From positions 34,693 through 98,692 of the forward strand of contig WSUB01000148.1 of NCBI GenBank assembly GCA_019633425.1: a DNA stretch of 64,000 bases. The letters run 5' to 3'. The translations under genes were made by a program, and so were the position numbers. Source of the stretch: Tulasnella sp. 424 (Eukaryota > Basidiomycota > Agaricomycetes > Cantharellales > Tulasnellaceae). The notes below the pieces were generated by a model. It was given only the letters and a program-made list of their open reading frames with translations, was not told the origin of the DNA and searched no databases. Shown in pieces: positions 51,317 to 62,649 of this stretch (positions are counted from its first letter, which is position 1; each line of letters begins with the position of its first letter).

Positions 51317-51396
51317 CTCCTCGCCTTCCATTAGAAGTGCTGATTCCTCGTCGGATGTCAGCTTCAACGGAACTTCGGCTTGGTAAGTTTTGTTTT
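51317..51396 (+). repeat. 80-bp block, right copy beside the assembly gap
   Basis: Exact copy of 51140-51219. It contains the last codons of the hypothetical gene at 51364-52079. Confidence 0.85.
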
Positions 51397-52079
51397 TCGA
51401 GGAGTCGACGAATACGAGATTGAGGGAAAACTAAGCCGACACCAAGGGCGAGTTAGCGCGGACACCAGCGAGGGCAAGGCGCCACACATACCGATGTTTC
51501 GACAAAAGGTGCAACATGCCATGAGGACTGCTCTGATGACGGTAACTGAATGGACCCTGATGCGATACAAGCTCCATCTTCCGCAATAGCACATCGGTAA
51601 TTTTTGCATCAGCAACAGTGGGCATGGACACTTCGGACGTGGTGTATCCCAGTTGAAAAGATACTTGCTTCACGAGATGGAGGGATAGACGAGAATTCAT
51701 GTCGGATAGTTGCGGCAATGTGGAGGAAATCGGCTGTAAGAACCGTATCGGGAAAGGAACACTTCCCCCCAGAGCATACGTGAAGCGACGAAGGAGAGAA
51801 ATCTGCGGAGCAGGGATCCAGTTAGGAAACAAATACGTTCGGTGTGTTCTGATAACTTGCCTCTAGGGCAAAGTCAGATGATGACGCTCTGTCGCCGCTC
51901 GCGGCTGTACGGAGGGTTCTCCATTCCACTTCGTCTGAGCGGTTTGGGGGAGTTTTGACACCAGACTCCCAAGCTGCCGGGGTCCGGCGCCACCGGGCGC
52001 CTCGGCCGGCTTGGGAGCGCGAACGTTCGAGGAGCATGCCACCATTCCGTACCGACGCGTTCGCGTCGGTGGAGTCCAT
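51364..52079 (-). CDS. hypothetical protein with a GC-AG intron
   Basis: Predicted exons are complement(51364-51430, 51492-51802, 51861-52079), giving 198 aa. I do not recognise it. Support comes from splicing: intron 1 (51803-51860, 58 nt) has a consensus GC donor GAG|GCAAGT, a CTAAC branch and GCAG acceptor; intron 2 (51431-51491, 61 nt) has GTATGTG, GCTAACT and CTTAG. Both joins keep frame. The first exon is Arg/Ser-rich (LLERSRSQAGRGARWRRTP), the middle exon more globular (FLQPISSTLPQLSDMNSRLS, then VKQVSFQLGYTTSEVSMPTV), and the C-terminus is basic (PRKTKLTKPKFR). The true start may lie upstream, as a GTGAGG donor is present near 52087. The 3' end sits inside the duplicated block next to the gap, so the assembly could be wrong there. 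Confidence 0.42.
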
Positions 52080-54282
52080 ATCGCCTCACCTCGATGTTAG
52101 TCCTGTAGCGGACATCGAGATGAATGGCGAGTCGGGTGAGAGGGTCCGACGATTTACTGTCAAGAAGTCAAACCATTGAGCAACAGAGGAGTCGGCAACA
52201 ATTTCCTCCCCAAACCCTGCCCCCAAGACGCTTGACTCTGGGTACCCGTCCATTACCTCGTTATCGCAGAAATACATAAATGAAATAGCTAAATATAAAT
52301 AGTACATCGACTAAAGCTTGACATGTGGCTTTACATCGCGTTGTTCGGGCCTTGACAAATATTTTGCGAGTAAAATGCCGGAAGATTTCTTCTTGAATCA
52401 AAAGTGGTTGTTTTCCCAGCTTCTTGGACTGTATTGCGTGGTATTTCTGGCGGAAAGTGTCGATACTTGACCGACTTCGCCATACCGTTAAGACATGAGA
52501 GTGGAGGAAATAATGTGTAAGAATACATAGAAGCAAGATGTTGAAATCTCAGTCAGTGTGGCAATGCCCAAGCGCCTCTTTTCCCGTCACCTTGGCGTTC
52601 GCCTTCATCAGGGTCCGTATCCGTCACAATAGACAATCTGATCCTGACGCTCATTCCAAAGTTTACCTTGTCACTATAGGTACAAAAGCGATTCACACAC
52701 GCAATGCCATTCCGGCCAATAATTAAAGGCTACTCCTCATTCTTGTGGGCAAAAAAGCACAGTTCAGGAAGGTAGTACAGCAGTGCTTATAAGCAGTAGA
52801 GTGTCAAAACATAGGCAACAATCAAAGAGCAGCCAGGACTCACCAAAAAAAAAGGCAGGCCAAGCTAACCCGAGGAATAGACCAACAATTTGCGGGGCAA
52901 TGTCATCCTTGAAGAGCCTGGCAAGGAAGGTGAAGATAGTGCCAGTGGTGAGGTAAGTATTGATGGACTCGGCAACCAAAGAGCGATTTGGGCTGGAGTC
53001 ATCAACCCATCAACAGTCAAATCCACCTGTATTGCGTGCTTTCCAAACCATCTCACCGGTTGTATTCAGGATGCACCGTCCTACTTGGCACTACCCTTGG
53101 TCTACCTTGGCCATTCATAACATGTAGCCCTCCAGTGGATGACGATGTCTGGCCATCAAATTTGCCTTTGTTTGAGAGTGAGGAAGTAGTAGATGTTGTG
53201 ACTACCCATGTGATTACAAGGCAAAAATAATGTTAGCCGTCAGTCAATTACAAAAATGTTGAAGATTGGATGCACCGTTTACACTCGCAGGGTGTTAGAA
53301 GAGAGTGCTCAGTGATATTGCAATCGACTAATGTATATTATATAAGCACCTGTTAGAAGAGAGTGCTACGATACAGAGAGCGGGTCAGGACAGGTGCGAG
53401 AAGGAAAGAACAGGAAGGGGGCATACCTCAGTGATATTGCAATCGACTGAGGTATCCGTACACAGAGAGGTCTACAGTATAAGAGGAAAAAGACGAGTCC
53501 AAACATATGGAGAAAAAAACCAACTGAATGGACGTTACAAACAAGCATTAAGAAGTAGACGAGTCGGGAGAGAAACACAACACAATAGAAAATAAACAAA
53601 CGAGATATTAGACGCCGGTCTTGGCATCGACCGGCTTGGATTGATCGCTGACACAGGGGAGGCAATAGCATGCCGCTTCAAGAGTGTTAGGAATGCCGCA
53701 GTTTTCGACATGTTTGTCAGTACCATTCAGTGGTGAAGCCAATGACTACTTACCTGCTGACCCTGGGGTTGTGGATGTATTCAACTGAGCAGAGGGTTAC
53801 AGCTGTTTTCAGAACAATGGGCACTGGCACATGTTATGACTGTAGATGCTTTTATAGTAACAGTGGCAGCTGTGTGAGGCAATAATAGCGTGTTCCAGTT
53901 TACTGTGAGTTGAAATGCATTAGGCTCATTCTACAGGGATTGACACAGTCATAATTCATGCATTTGTTTGCCAATGAGCCCCAAATCATGCAGAGACATC
54001 CAGATATATACCATGTGCTCCGAGGTCTAATTTCTTGTTCCCGGCTTGATCTTCTGGCATTTCTCATCTGTTTTACCAAACATTCATCTCTCACCATCTA
54101 ATTCTCTCATTTTTGCTTACAGCTGTTTGCATTTCTAATTGCCAAACCAAACATTCTACATTTTTTTTGCACCAAGCCCCTGACCATCATGTGACAGTGT
54201 GACCCATAACTCTCCCAATTCCTCACCAATTTAGACCAAAATTGATATTCATAGAACAAAGAACCTAGCAAGTGCTCTATGT
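52080..54282. other. gene-poor AT-rich region, probably old transposon debris
   Basis: About 2.2 kb with lower GC than the left side. Frames are short, and none shows a domain I recognise. It lies between the hypothetical gene and the copia element. A short duplicated block at 53292-53455 is listed separately. Confidence 0.5.
53292..53455 (+). repeat. short interleaved direct repeats
   Basis: tgttagaagagagtgct occurs near 53293 and again near 53350. cagtgatattgcaatcgact occurs near 53310 and again near 53430. The order suggests a deletion derivative standing next to its fuller copy. Confidence 0.6.
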
Positions 54283-54287
54283 GGTTC
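54283..54287 (+). repeat. target-site duplication, left copy (ggttc)
   Basis: ggttc directly precedes the left LTR and is repeated at 60228-60232 directly after the right LTR. Confidence 0.9.
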
Positions 54288-54559
54288 TGTTCAACGCAGC
54301 AATCCGACGACTGAGGTTATCTCAACTGTGCCACACAGGAGAAGGGGGAGTCGAAGAGTCGATGATAATTATACGTACATGTACATCCAGTATATATAGT
54401 AGTAGTAACAAACAATCTCATAACATGTACAAATACGCCACAAACATGATACAAACATCATAGTATTATGACAACAAATCATAGGAATAATAGTCCATAC
54501 CAAATCGAGTATAGCGAATATGATAGAGGCGAAGAGGAGACGCACAACACTGTGCAACA
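54288..54559 (-). repeat. 3' LTR of the copia element
   Basis: 272 bp, TGTTCAACG..GTGCAACA on the plus strand; its partner is 59956-60227. It has a palindromic core tacgtacatgtac and a TATA-like gtatatatag. Confidence 0.93.
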
Positions 54560-54568
54560 CACCCCCTC
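54560..54568 (-). other. polypurine tract of the copia element
   Basis: The minus strand reads GAGGGGGTG directly against the 3' LTR, the usual place for plus-strand DNA priming. Confidence 0.75.
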
Positions 54569-54588
54569 GACAAGGTGCCTCTGAGGAT

Positions 54589-57500
54589 TTAATCATGGAG
54601 TCCCATTTGTTCTCGAAGGTCCACAACGGTTTGGTGAGGGAGAGCCTTGGTGAGGAGATCGGCGGGCATTTCTTCAGTGGGGCAGTAGTGGACAGAGATA
54701 GACATGGCTTTGGAGACTTCATCCCGAATCCAGAATTCTGCGACTGGAATATGCTTCATGCGCGAATGATGGACAGCGTCGTTCAACACTTGAATGGTTG
54801 ATTGATTGTCGACGAAGAGAGGAGATGGTTTGGGGAAGGAATACCCTAGCTCTTGTAGAAGGTTGCGAAGCCACTTGATCTCTGTTCCTGCAAAACTAGT
54901 GCCATAAAATTCGGCCTCGGTGGACGACTTGGCAATCACCCCCTGAAGCTTGCTAGCCCATGATACTGCGCCTGTTCCGATTTTGACAATGTATCCATTG
55001 GTGGACTTGCCGTTCTCTTTGTCTCCAGCGAAGTCGGAGTCGGTGTAGGTTTCGAAGATGGAAGCAACTTCGGGATCGGGAGCGTAAGTGAGTTTCATGT
55101 CCTTGGTTCCTTGGAGGTATTGGAGGAGATGTTTGACAGCTTTCCAGTGTTGCATGCCAGGGTTGGAGTTGAAACGGGCGAGTTTGCCGACTGCGTAGGA
55201 GATGTCAGGACGGGTTGCGATGGCAAGGTAGTTGAGGGCACCGACAGCGTTGAGATAGGGGATGTTCCTCATTTCGTTGATCTCCTCTTGGGTTGTAGGG
55301 CACGTATCCTTGGTGAGTTTTAGACCGGGTTCCATGGGGGTGGTGACAGGTGCGCAGTCTGACATTCCGAAGCGTTCGAGGAGGTCGACCACATACTGAT
55401 GCTGGGATAAGTGGAGGGTTCGAGTGGAACGATCGCAGGTAATCTGCATGCCGAGGAGGAATGTGGTGGGGCCTAGGTCACGCAGCTTGAAGACTTTAGC
55501 GAGTGCTTCTTTGACTTCCTTGATCTTGGCCTTGGACTTGGATACAAGTGTAAGGTCGTCGACGAAAACGGGGACAATGACTTTGATGTCCTCCTTTCCC
55601 CAGGCGTAGATGCTAGGGTCCGAGACGAGTCGTTTGAAGCCAAGTTTTTCTAGTTCATCGCCTAGTCGTTGATACCATAGGCGTCCACTTTGCTTTAAGC
55701 CATAGAGCCCCTTTTTGAGGCGGCATACCCAATCGTCGTCCTTCTGTTGGAATCCTTCTGGTTGGCGCATGTAGACAACTTCTCCCTCTGGCAAGACTCC
55801 ATTAAGGTAGGCGTTGGAGATGTCAATTGATTCAATCTCCATGTCTTCAATGGCGGCAAGGGCGAAGATGGTTCGAAGGGCTCCCCAGCGCATTGTTGGT
55901 GCGAATACCTCATGGAAATCGATGCCTGGTCATTGGGAGAATCCTTGGGTGACTAGTCTGCCTTTGTATCGTTCAATTTCGCCTTTTGCATCCCACTTGA
56001 CCTTGAATACCCATCTGGATCCGATTGCTTTTCGATCTGGTGGGAGTTGGACAAGTTCCCAAGTGCCATTGTCGATGTGGGCTTGGATTTCTGTCATTGC
56101 TGCTTCGAACCACTTTTCTTTGTCTGGTCGTAGCATGGCTTCTCAGAATGATTGCGGTTTAGTGTTGTCAGTGGCGACTTTGAATGCTCGTTCTGCGGCT
56201 TGGTCCCAGGTGATGTGCTCCTCTGGTTGGTAGACGAATTCCAGTGCCTGAAGAACGCTTTCTTCAGAAGTGGTTTCCTCTGGTTCGGGAGTGACTTCCA
56301 GTTCGACTTCTGCTTCTGAGTTTGCGGTCTGTGCACCCCCTGAAGGTGCAGGAGATTCGTCCTCATAATCATCTAGATCTGCTTCTTCGTCACTTGGTAG
56401 GTCGTATGCCAGTTCTTGTGGTCCTCCCCCTACTTTCCAGAATTCCTTTGGGGGTTGGCGAGTTCTGACCGGTCTTCGGGAAGGGCCAGGCTCCGGATCA
56501 GTGGACCAAGTGTCGCGCATGAGTGCTTGTACCTCTCGTTTTTCTTTGGTCTTCTTGTTCTTCTTAGGAGACTCGACGTAGCTAAATGGGACCGATGTAC
56601 CATCTGTGTGTGGTGGTGATTCAGGTTCCTCTTTTATTGGCGTTGGTTTCCTTCCTCCCGACTTGGTTTTTCCTTTGCCTCTGAAGCCAATTCCCCTACA
56701 TGGGCTCGGTTCCCGATACTCATCTCGTCGTTCTTCAGATGGCAGACGGTAGCTCTGAGTTGGCCAACCGTTGTCTGATTCAGATGAGGCGGGTGATGGT
56801 TCGGGAGTGTCCGGTGGGACGTAGTTGTCATCATCGTTGGGAGATCCGGGTGCCGGTCGAGGTGAAGGCGATGGTGCTGACGGTGTGGAGGGCGGCGATG
56901 GAGCAGGCGGAGGTGGAGGCGGAGGCGGAGGCGGAGGCAGAGGCAGAGGCAGAGGCGGAGGAGGATTTGGAGCAGGAGGTGGAGGCAATCCTGGAGCCTG
57001 GGGCGCTGGAGGAGGCAGGTATGCATTGCGGTCGTCAGGAGGTGGATAGTAGCCCCCACTGATGGGCACGAAACTTTCGTCCTCATCGTTCCATGGGATG
57101 CCAGGGAATTCGTTTTCGTCGAATACTACATCTCTGGAGATGACGAAAAGGTTTGTTTCAGGATTGTAGCATTTGAATCCTTTGTAGCCGTCCTCAAAAC
57201 CTAGGTAGATACAGCGTTGGGTATGCCATTTCGCTTCCTTCCTCTTTTCTTTTTGCACATGAACATATGCGCAACAACCAAACGTGCGGAGCATGCTGAG
57301 GTCTGGCTTCTTGCCATAGAACGCTTCATAAGGCGTTTTGTCCTTGATTGCAGAAGTGGGGCTCGCGTTCGTGATCCGGACAGCTAATTGAAGAGCTTGT
57401 CCCCATACGGCCCTTGGGAGTTTGGCTTGGGCGAGCATGGATGGGACTGCCTCTTCCAGTGTTCTATTCTTTTGTTCTGCGATCCCATTCTGTTGCGGAG

Positions 57501-59502
57501 TGTTCACTGTTGTTTTCTCGTGCTGAATGCCTTGCTTGGTCATGAAAGCATCCCATTTCTTCCCGATGAACTCGCCACCTTTGTCGTCCCTTAGGCATTT
57601 GATTAAGTGCCTGGTTTGTTTCTCCACTAGGGCTTTGTAGTCTTTGAAGCACTCGAATGCCTCCTTTTTCTTTCTTAATAGGTAGACAAGTGTGAGGCGG
57701 GTGTGAACATCGATAAACAGTAGCCAGTAGCGGTAGCCCTCATCTGTGGGCGACAATGGTCCATGGAGATCGGACACAATGATTTCAAGAGGGGATGATG
57801 TGGTGGAGACTGAATGGGGGAATGATTCGTGGTGTTGCTTCCCAGCAAGGCATGGTTCGCATATGGTGGGCAGATCGTCCTCGAGTTTGGCAATGTCTTT
57901 TGGAGTTATTCCCTTAGCCATGTCTAGTTTTACCAGCTTCTTTAGTCGATCTGTCCCAATGTGGGCCATACGACGGTGTAGGAGGGCAAGTGTGACAGTT
58001 GGTGTGGAGGCTGTGGTCATGGCTAGTTCATTTATTGGAGCTGGCAGGGTTTTACCATCAAGGTACGCCGTTTTTCCTTCGTAGGATGCGGTCATGAAGG
58101 TGTCTCCTTCAGCGGATTTAAACTGGACTTTGCTTTTATCGAAGGACACGACCACACCCCACTTGCGGGCCACAGGGAGCATGGCAAAGAGACTATTCGA
58201 TAGCTGAGGGACATACAGGACACGAGAAAAGATAACGGATTCGATTTTAACACCATTTACTATAGGCTGGAACCAAACTTCGCCTCTGCCGGTTGCATAA
58301 ACAACTTCTCCTGATGCGACGTTGACAGGCACATGGCATGGCGTTAAGTTCCTGATCCAGTGGCGATGGGGAGTCATAGACGATGTGGCCCCCGAGTCTG
58401 TGATCCATCTTTGGTCAGAAGGGGAGGAAGATGGAGAGAGGGTAGAGCTTGCCATCATGACAGATTCTGGTGTATCTTCATCGCTAGAATCATTGGCGGT
58501 GGCAGCATGAGCGTTGGTGCTATTAGTAGTGGCTTGCTGCTGGGCACGGCGTCTCTTTTGTTCCTCGTTGCGGTCCTTCATCCATTGTGGCATCTTCTCG
58601 GGGTGCTTCGAATAGCAATCTTCTGATTTGTGGGCTTTCTGGCAATGCGAGCAAGTTGGTGAGCCTGGCTTGGGTCCCTTTCTGGGTGGTTGTCCGACTC
58701 TGGAGGCAAGGCCAGACTCTTTCGCATCCTTGGCAGTGTCCCGGCGCATTTGTTCGTTCATGAATGCCTTTGCGACGCCAGCGCGATCTAGTATTCCCGT
58801 GACTGAGAGTGTGACTTCGAAGGATTCGTTCTCTTCAGTGGGGTCTAGGTTCGAGAGTCCAAGGAAGGTGACGAGCATGTTGATAACGTCGTCGGCTTTG
58901 GTCCCACTGACTAGCAAGGCGGATAGTTGGTCTCCGGCTTGTTCAAGGCGTTGGAAATAGCTTGGGAGTGTTTCGCCGGGTTTCTGGACGACGCCGGCGA
59001 GTTTCTGGTAGAGCTGGTATTGCCGATTTCCAGTTTGTTGGTTGTGAGTGGTTTTGAGCGTGGACCATACTACATTTGCCGACATGCCCGCCACTATGCG
59101 AGCGTTAGCTGCATCTAGTCGTTCGAGAATGATGCTGAGGGCTTGCTCTTTGTTCTCGTTGTATATCCTGGTCTCTCTGGCTTCCTCTGCCGTTGGGGCT
59201 GACTGATCGACCATGACAGGAGCCAAGACGATGGTGGATGCGTGTTTCCATACTCGAGCTGCTAATAGGGCGGCTTGGGTGAGCCTGGCCCATTCGTTGT
59301 AGGTCTCGGAGGTGGTGAGGGTATAGATTTCTGCTTTGGCCATTTGAGAGGGAGGATAGTAGAGGGACATGTGTATACGGCGTCGAGAACAAGGAAGTTC
59401 TAGGTATGAGTACCACTGCACAGAGGTTGAAGGGGAATTGGTGAGGACAATTTTGTCCGTGGAGTTCGTGTAGATATAGGCAAAGGATTGGAGATAACCC
59501 AT
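54589..59502 (-). pseudogene. copia gag-pol polyprotein with two premature TGA codons
   Basis: One frame of 1,638 codons from ATG 59502 (an internal ATG near 59370 may be the true start). Gag occupies about residues 50-330 and ends in a zinc knuckle CSHCQKAHKSEDC (CX2CX3HX4C, one residue shorter than usual). Protease has WITDSGATSSMT. The pre-integrase zinc region includes LLHRRMAHIG and CEPCLAGKQHH. Integrase shows the D,D,E residues in IVSDLHGPL, CLRDDKGGEF and TPQQNGIAEQKNRTLEEA. A 120-residue Pro-rich linker follows. RT has IDISNAYLNG, YGLKQSGRLWYQ and a FVDD box instead of YVDD; RNase H has YTDSDFAGDK and SSTEAEFYG. TGA stops at 56143-56145 and 55930-55932 fall in the linker/RT N-terminus. 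There are no frameshifts. Confidence 0.92.
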
Positions 59503-59941
59503 TGATCCGGTGTTGCCGAAGATTTTATTTTGAACTGGGTGACGTGGCAGTGGTTGCGCTTGGCCAAAAATGGCGATGTGCGCGATGTGTGGTTTAGGAG
59601 AGAGGAAGAGTGATTAAAACTTGGAGCGAGGGGCTCGATGGCGCTCTACTCTTTTGTAGTGAGGGTTGTGGAGACCTCTAGCTGTAGCGTGGGTACCGGG
59701 TCTGCTTTCCCTCAGCCAACCTTTCAACCTGGCCCATGATGGAGGCACAATGCACGATTCGCAGGCAGAGGTGGGAGGGTGTACTAAGAATCTCGGGTTT
59801 TGCCTCTTAACCTGATGGTATAGAGGGGCGACTGGGCGTGCTGGGTTCACGCTACGCTCTGGCAATCAAGGTGCCCCCGGATAGAGATACGAAGTGGAAG
59901 GGTAAATGTGATATCGACTGTCTGGTTTGATTAGGGACGGT

Positions 59942-59955
59942 CTGGGCCCATAACC
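59942..59955 (-). other. primer binding site matching the initiator tRNA-Met anticodon arm
   Basis: Directly next to the 5' LTR. The plus strand reads ctgggcccataacc, the sequence of the eukaryotic initiator tRNA-Met anticodon stem-loop (CAT anticodon). Priming by an internal or half tRNA is known for Drosophila copia and yeast Ty5. Confidence 0.75.
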
Positions 59956-60227
59956 TGTTCAACACAGCAATCCGACGACTGAGGTTATCTCAACTGTGCC
60001 ACACAGGAGAAGGGGGAGTCGAAGAGTCGATGATAATTATACGTACATGTACATCCAGTATATATAGTAGTAGTAACAAACAATCTCATAACATGTACAA
60101 ATACACCACAAACATGATATGAACATCATAGTATTATTACAACAAATCATAGGAATAATAGTCCATACCAAATCAAGTATAGGGAATATGATAGAGGCAA
60201 AGAGGAGACGCACAACACTGTGCAACA
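59956..60227 (-). repeat. 5' LTR of the copia element
   Basis: 272 bp partner of 54288-54559. On the minus strand it contains a TATA-like ACTATATATAC (60058-60068), the likely promoter of the element. Confidence 0.93.
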
Positions 60228-60232
60228 GGTTC
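60228..60232 (+). repeat. target-site duplication, right copy (ggttc)
   Basis: Matches 54283-54287 exactly. Confidence 0.9.
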
Positions 60233-61249
60233 TGTAATTAGTATTATGGGTTCTGTGGCTTCCCTGGGCCATCCCCTTGTCAGAATGTGTGAGATCACAA
60301 GAAAGTGCTAGAAGCCTCAGACTCAGCCAAATTCATGCCTTAGAGCCTCTGATGGTACATATCTACTGCCCTGTAAGTGTGGCAGGTTGTGTTTCCACAT
60401 GTATTTTGTGGTTAGGCCATCTGTTGTTGTCCCACCAAGCACCACACGGATATACAACAAGAAGATACCGGGGACACAAAATTGGCAGCCATAGAAGTCT
60501 AAATAATCACAAGGAAGAGTTTGGAGGCAGTCTCAAGTATTCAGGAGCCACAGTTCCAGCTGTGCTCAAATTTTGATTTAGACTAATATGTAGGGCTGGT
60601 CTCTCAGATATACATACACTTTGAACTCCCAATTGATGTTAAAATTGATCGGCAATGGACTTCAGAGCACTTATGAGTATTACATTGACCATTTGGGTGC
60701 CTTATGGATGTGTTCTGACCTGGCCCATAAGGACCACTCAAAAGCTACCTCCACTGCCATTCCATTTGACATTACTATTACTCCTGCACCATACAGGGCA
60801 TCTCAAAACTCAGATCAGAGTTTTTCTACCACAAAATAACTTTAGTTGGGGACTTGGGTGAAGTAAAACCTGCCAAGCATTGGTATGGGAAACTAGGAGG
60901 TTGAGGTATTGCAAATACTGCAAAAATGGCCTGCTTTTTTAGTCGGAGTGCTAGGTATAGTATATAGGACTGTTTATCTTGAATTCAATGAACATTGGCG
61001 GGAAACCAGGGCAGCCACAGGTCGCACACTGTGGGCAGGGGCTTGGCATGAAAATACGCAGAATGTTTGAAAGTTCGGCAATTAGAAATGTACTGGTGCA
61101 AGGGGGGTTGGTGACTTTAAGTCTGGCTGGATTGTCAGGGTAGTCCAGTGAGCCGCTGGTAAAGCTTGAACATCTTAGGCATAATGGGGGAGGGACTGAG
61201 GAGAGGGAGCAACTTGATTGGTTGAAAACAATCTAAACATTGTGCTGAT
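60233..61249. other. unassigned AT-rich sequence between transposon pieces
   Basis: About 1 kb without a recognisable gene. Fragmentary frames and the flanking LTRs suggest eroded transposon DNA. Confidence 0.45.
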
Positions 61250-61254
61250 GTAAG

Positions 61255-61577
61255 TGTTAAACGCAGCACTCTGTGACAAAGGACACCTGGGGATGAACAG
61301 GTAAAGGGGAGTCTTAGTTGGCAAGGAGACTCTCCTCCATTCATCCCCAGTCTACATACCAATGAACAAACAAACCAATCCAACACAAAGGAGACAAACA
61401 CAATGCACAGAGACCATGGAGACAAACCATGGTCATATTCTGGTGCACAGGAGTTAAGGAAATAAAGCAGTAATATAAAAGAAATGAAAGTGCCCATATG
61501 CAAAAAAAGTGACCATGCCTCATACACCCAAGGAGGTCCAGGGGCATGAGCATTGTTGTGCTCAAGTGGGCTCAACA
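61255..61577 (-). mobile_element. solo LTR of a second copia-type family
   Basis: 323 bp, starting TGTTAAACGCAGCA and ending GGCTCAACA. It is flanked by the 5-bp repeat gtaag (61250-61254 and 61578-61582). The first 14 nt equal the start of the LTR at 63833, and an almost identical segment (catgcctcatacacccaa) occurs in the LTR next to the old pol relic. Orientation is set by that relic. A solo LTR arises by recombination between the two LTRs of one element. Confidence 0.8.
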
Positions 61578-61835
61578 GTAAGCAGCCAAGCTGGTTGTGA
61601 CCCCGGCTTGAGTGGCCAACCAGTGTGCTTACTGATGACAACAAGAGCTGAAACACTAATATATTGAGCTATGCAATGGGTTAAATAATCATCATTATTG
61701 GTAGTATCGAGACCTTTCCACCTAGAAAAGTGAGGATCTGACAGATTGAAATGGATAGTCGGACATTGGAGCCTTGGATGGATTCGGATCATCCCTCAGG
61801 CTGGGTATGGTTGTACAGGGTAATAAATTTCCTTG

Positions 61836-62080
61836 TGTTGAGCCCACCTGGGTGCAAAAATGCTCATGCTGCTACACCTCTGTATGGTCACTTATGTTTA
61901 ATATCACACTTTCACTTTTCCTCTTTATCTTTCCCTGCATTCACCTTCATGTGTTGCCCTTCAACTACATGCACCAGGACACATCTCTAGTTTGTCTTTA
62001 TGATCTCTGTGCGTTGTGTTTGTCTCCTTTGTGTTGTGCTTGGTTTGTTGTTGGTTGGTATATAGACTGGGAATGGATGG
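61836..62080 (+). mobile_element. inverted LTR fragment of the second family
   Basis: Starts TGTTGAGCCCACCTGGG, the reverse complement of the end of the solo LTR. It keeps caaggag/cctttgtg-type blocks up to gactgggaatggatgg, where it is broken by the next repeat. Confidence 0.65.
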
Positions 62081-62300
62081 TGTGGAATGCAGCAATCTAG
62101 ACAATGTAACACACACTGGGACAGTGCAGGAGTCTTAGTTGATAAAGAACAACCCTTCTCTCCCTGCTCCCAGTTAAATACAAACTGAAACAAACAGTGC
62201 ATCCAACATGGACAAACCCATGTTGGAAGCGACACTTAACACAACAAAAATGCAGCCAAAGAAGACAAAACATGGTACAGAACAACCAGAATAATAAGGA
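62081..62300 (-). mobile_element. diverged LTR-like fragment
   Basis: Begins TGTGGAATGCAGCA and has ggagtcttagttgataaag, resembling the first third of the solo LTR (TGTTAAACGCAGCA.. gggagtcttagttggcaag). The rest is diverged. It seems to have inserted into the inverted copy. Confidence 0.45.
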
Positions 62301-62649
62301 AAAATATGAGAATAGTCCTACATAGCAAATTAACCGTGAAAAATATGATGGCACGGCGTACCCCCACAACTACTCAGAGGTGGTGAACTGACATGCACCA
62401 CCCAGTGCAACAGATGGAGGGGAGTCTCCTCATTGACTAAGTCTCCCGTTCACCTGTTCATACCCAGGCGGCCGATTGTCTAGAGTAATGCATTCAAATC
62501 TGGCAGCGGGTATTTTTATTTAGCCTTGCATAATGCACTGAATCACATAAAGACATGAACTTGGTAAAGAAGCCTATTACTTGAATACATTGCACTTGTA
62601 GATTAGTCAGATAGCTCGGGATTACGCTATCAGCGGTGATCCTGCCAAG

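Larger units (their letters stand above)
54288..60227 (-). mobile_element. Ty1/copia LTR retrotransposon, almost complete
   Basis: Structure on the minus strand: 5' LTR (59956-60227), primer site (59942-59955), gag-pol frame (59502-54589), polypurine tract (54560-54568), 3' LTR (54288-54559). Both LTRs are 272 bp, begin TG and end CA, and differ at about eight positions. The domain order protease-integrase-RT-RNase H is that of copia, not gypsy. The 5-bp duplication ggttc on both sides shows an undisturbed insertion. Two in-frame TGA codons make this copy unlikely to be autonomous now, but it may still be transcribed from the LTR. Confidence 0.95.

Noticed and set aside
53535..53760. Possible small Cys-containing protein end (AACYCLPCVSDQSKPVDAKT) on the minus strand
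   Set aside because: A good GTAAGT donor lies upstream, but no acceptor joins it in frame and no start was found. It remains suggestive only.
55930..56145. TGA codons in the copia frame as programmed readthrough
   Set aside because: There are two stops in close succession, both in CpG-decay context, and copia elements are not known to use TGA readthrough.
56700..57062. Plus-strand Glu/Gly-rich frames
   Set aside because: They are the antisense of the Pro-rich linker of the copia polyprotein.
61341..62100. Similar Cys/Leu-rich open frames in the repeats at 61.3 and 61.9 kb
   Set aside because: The likeness comes from the frames lying in copies of the same LTR; neither has a start or domain that suggests coding.
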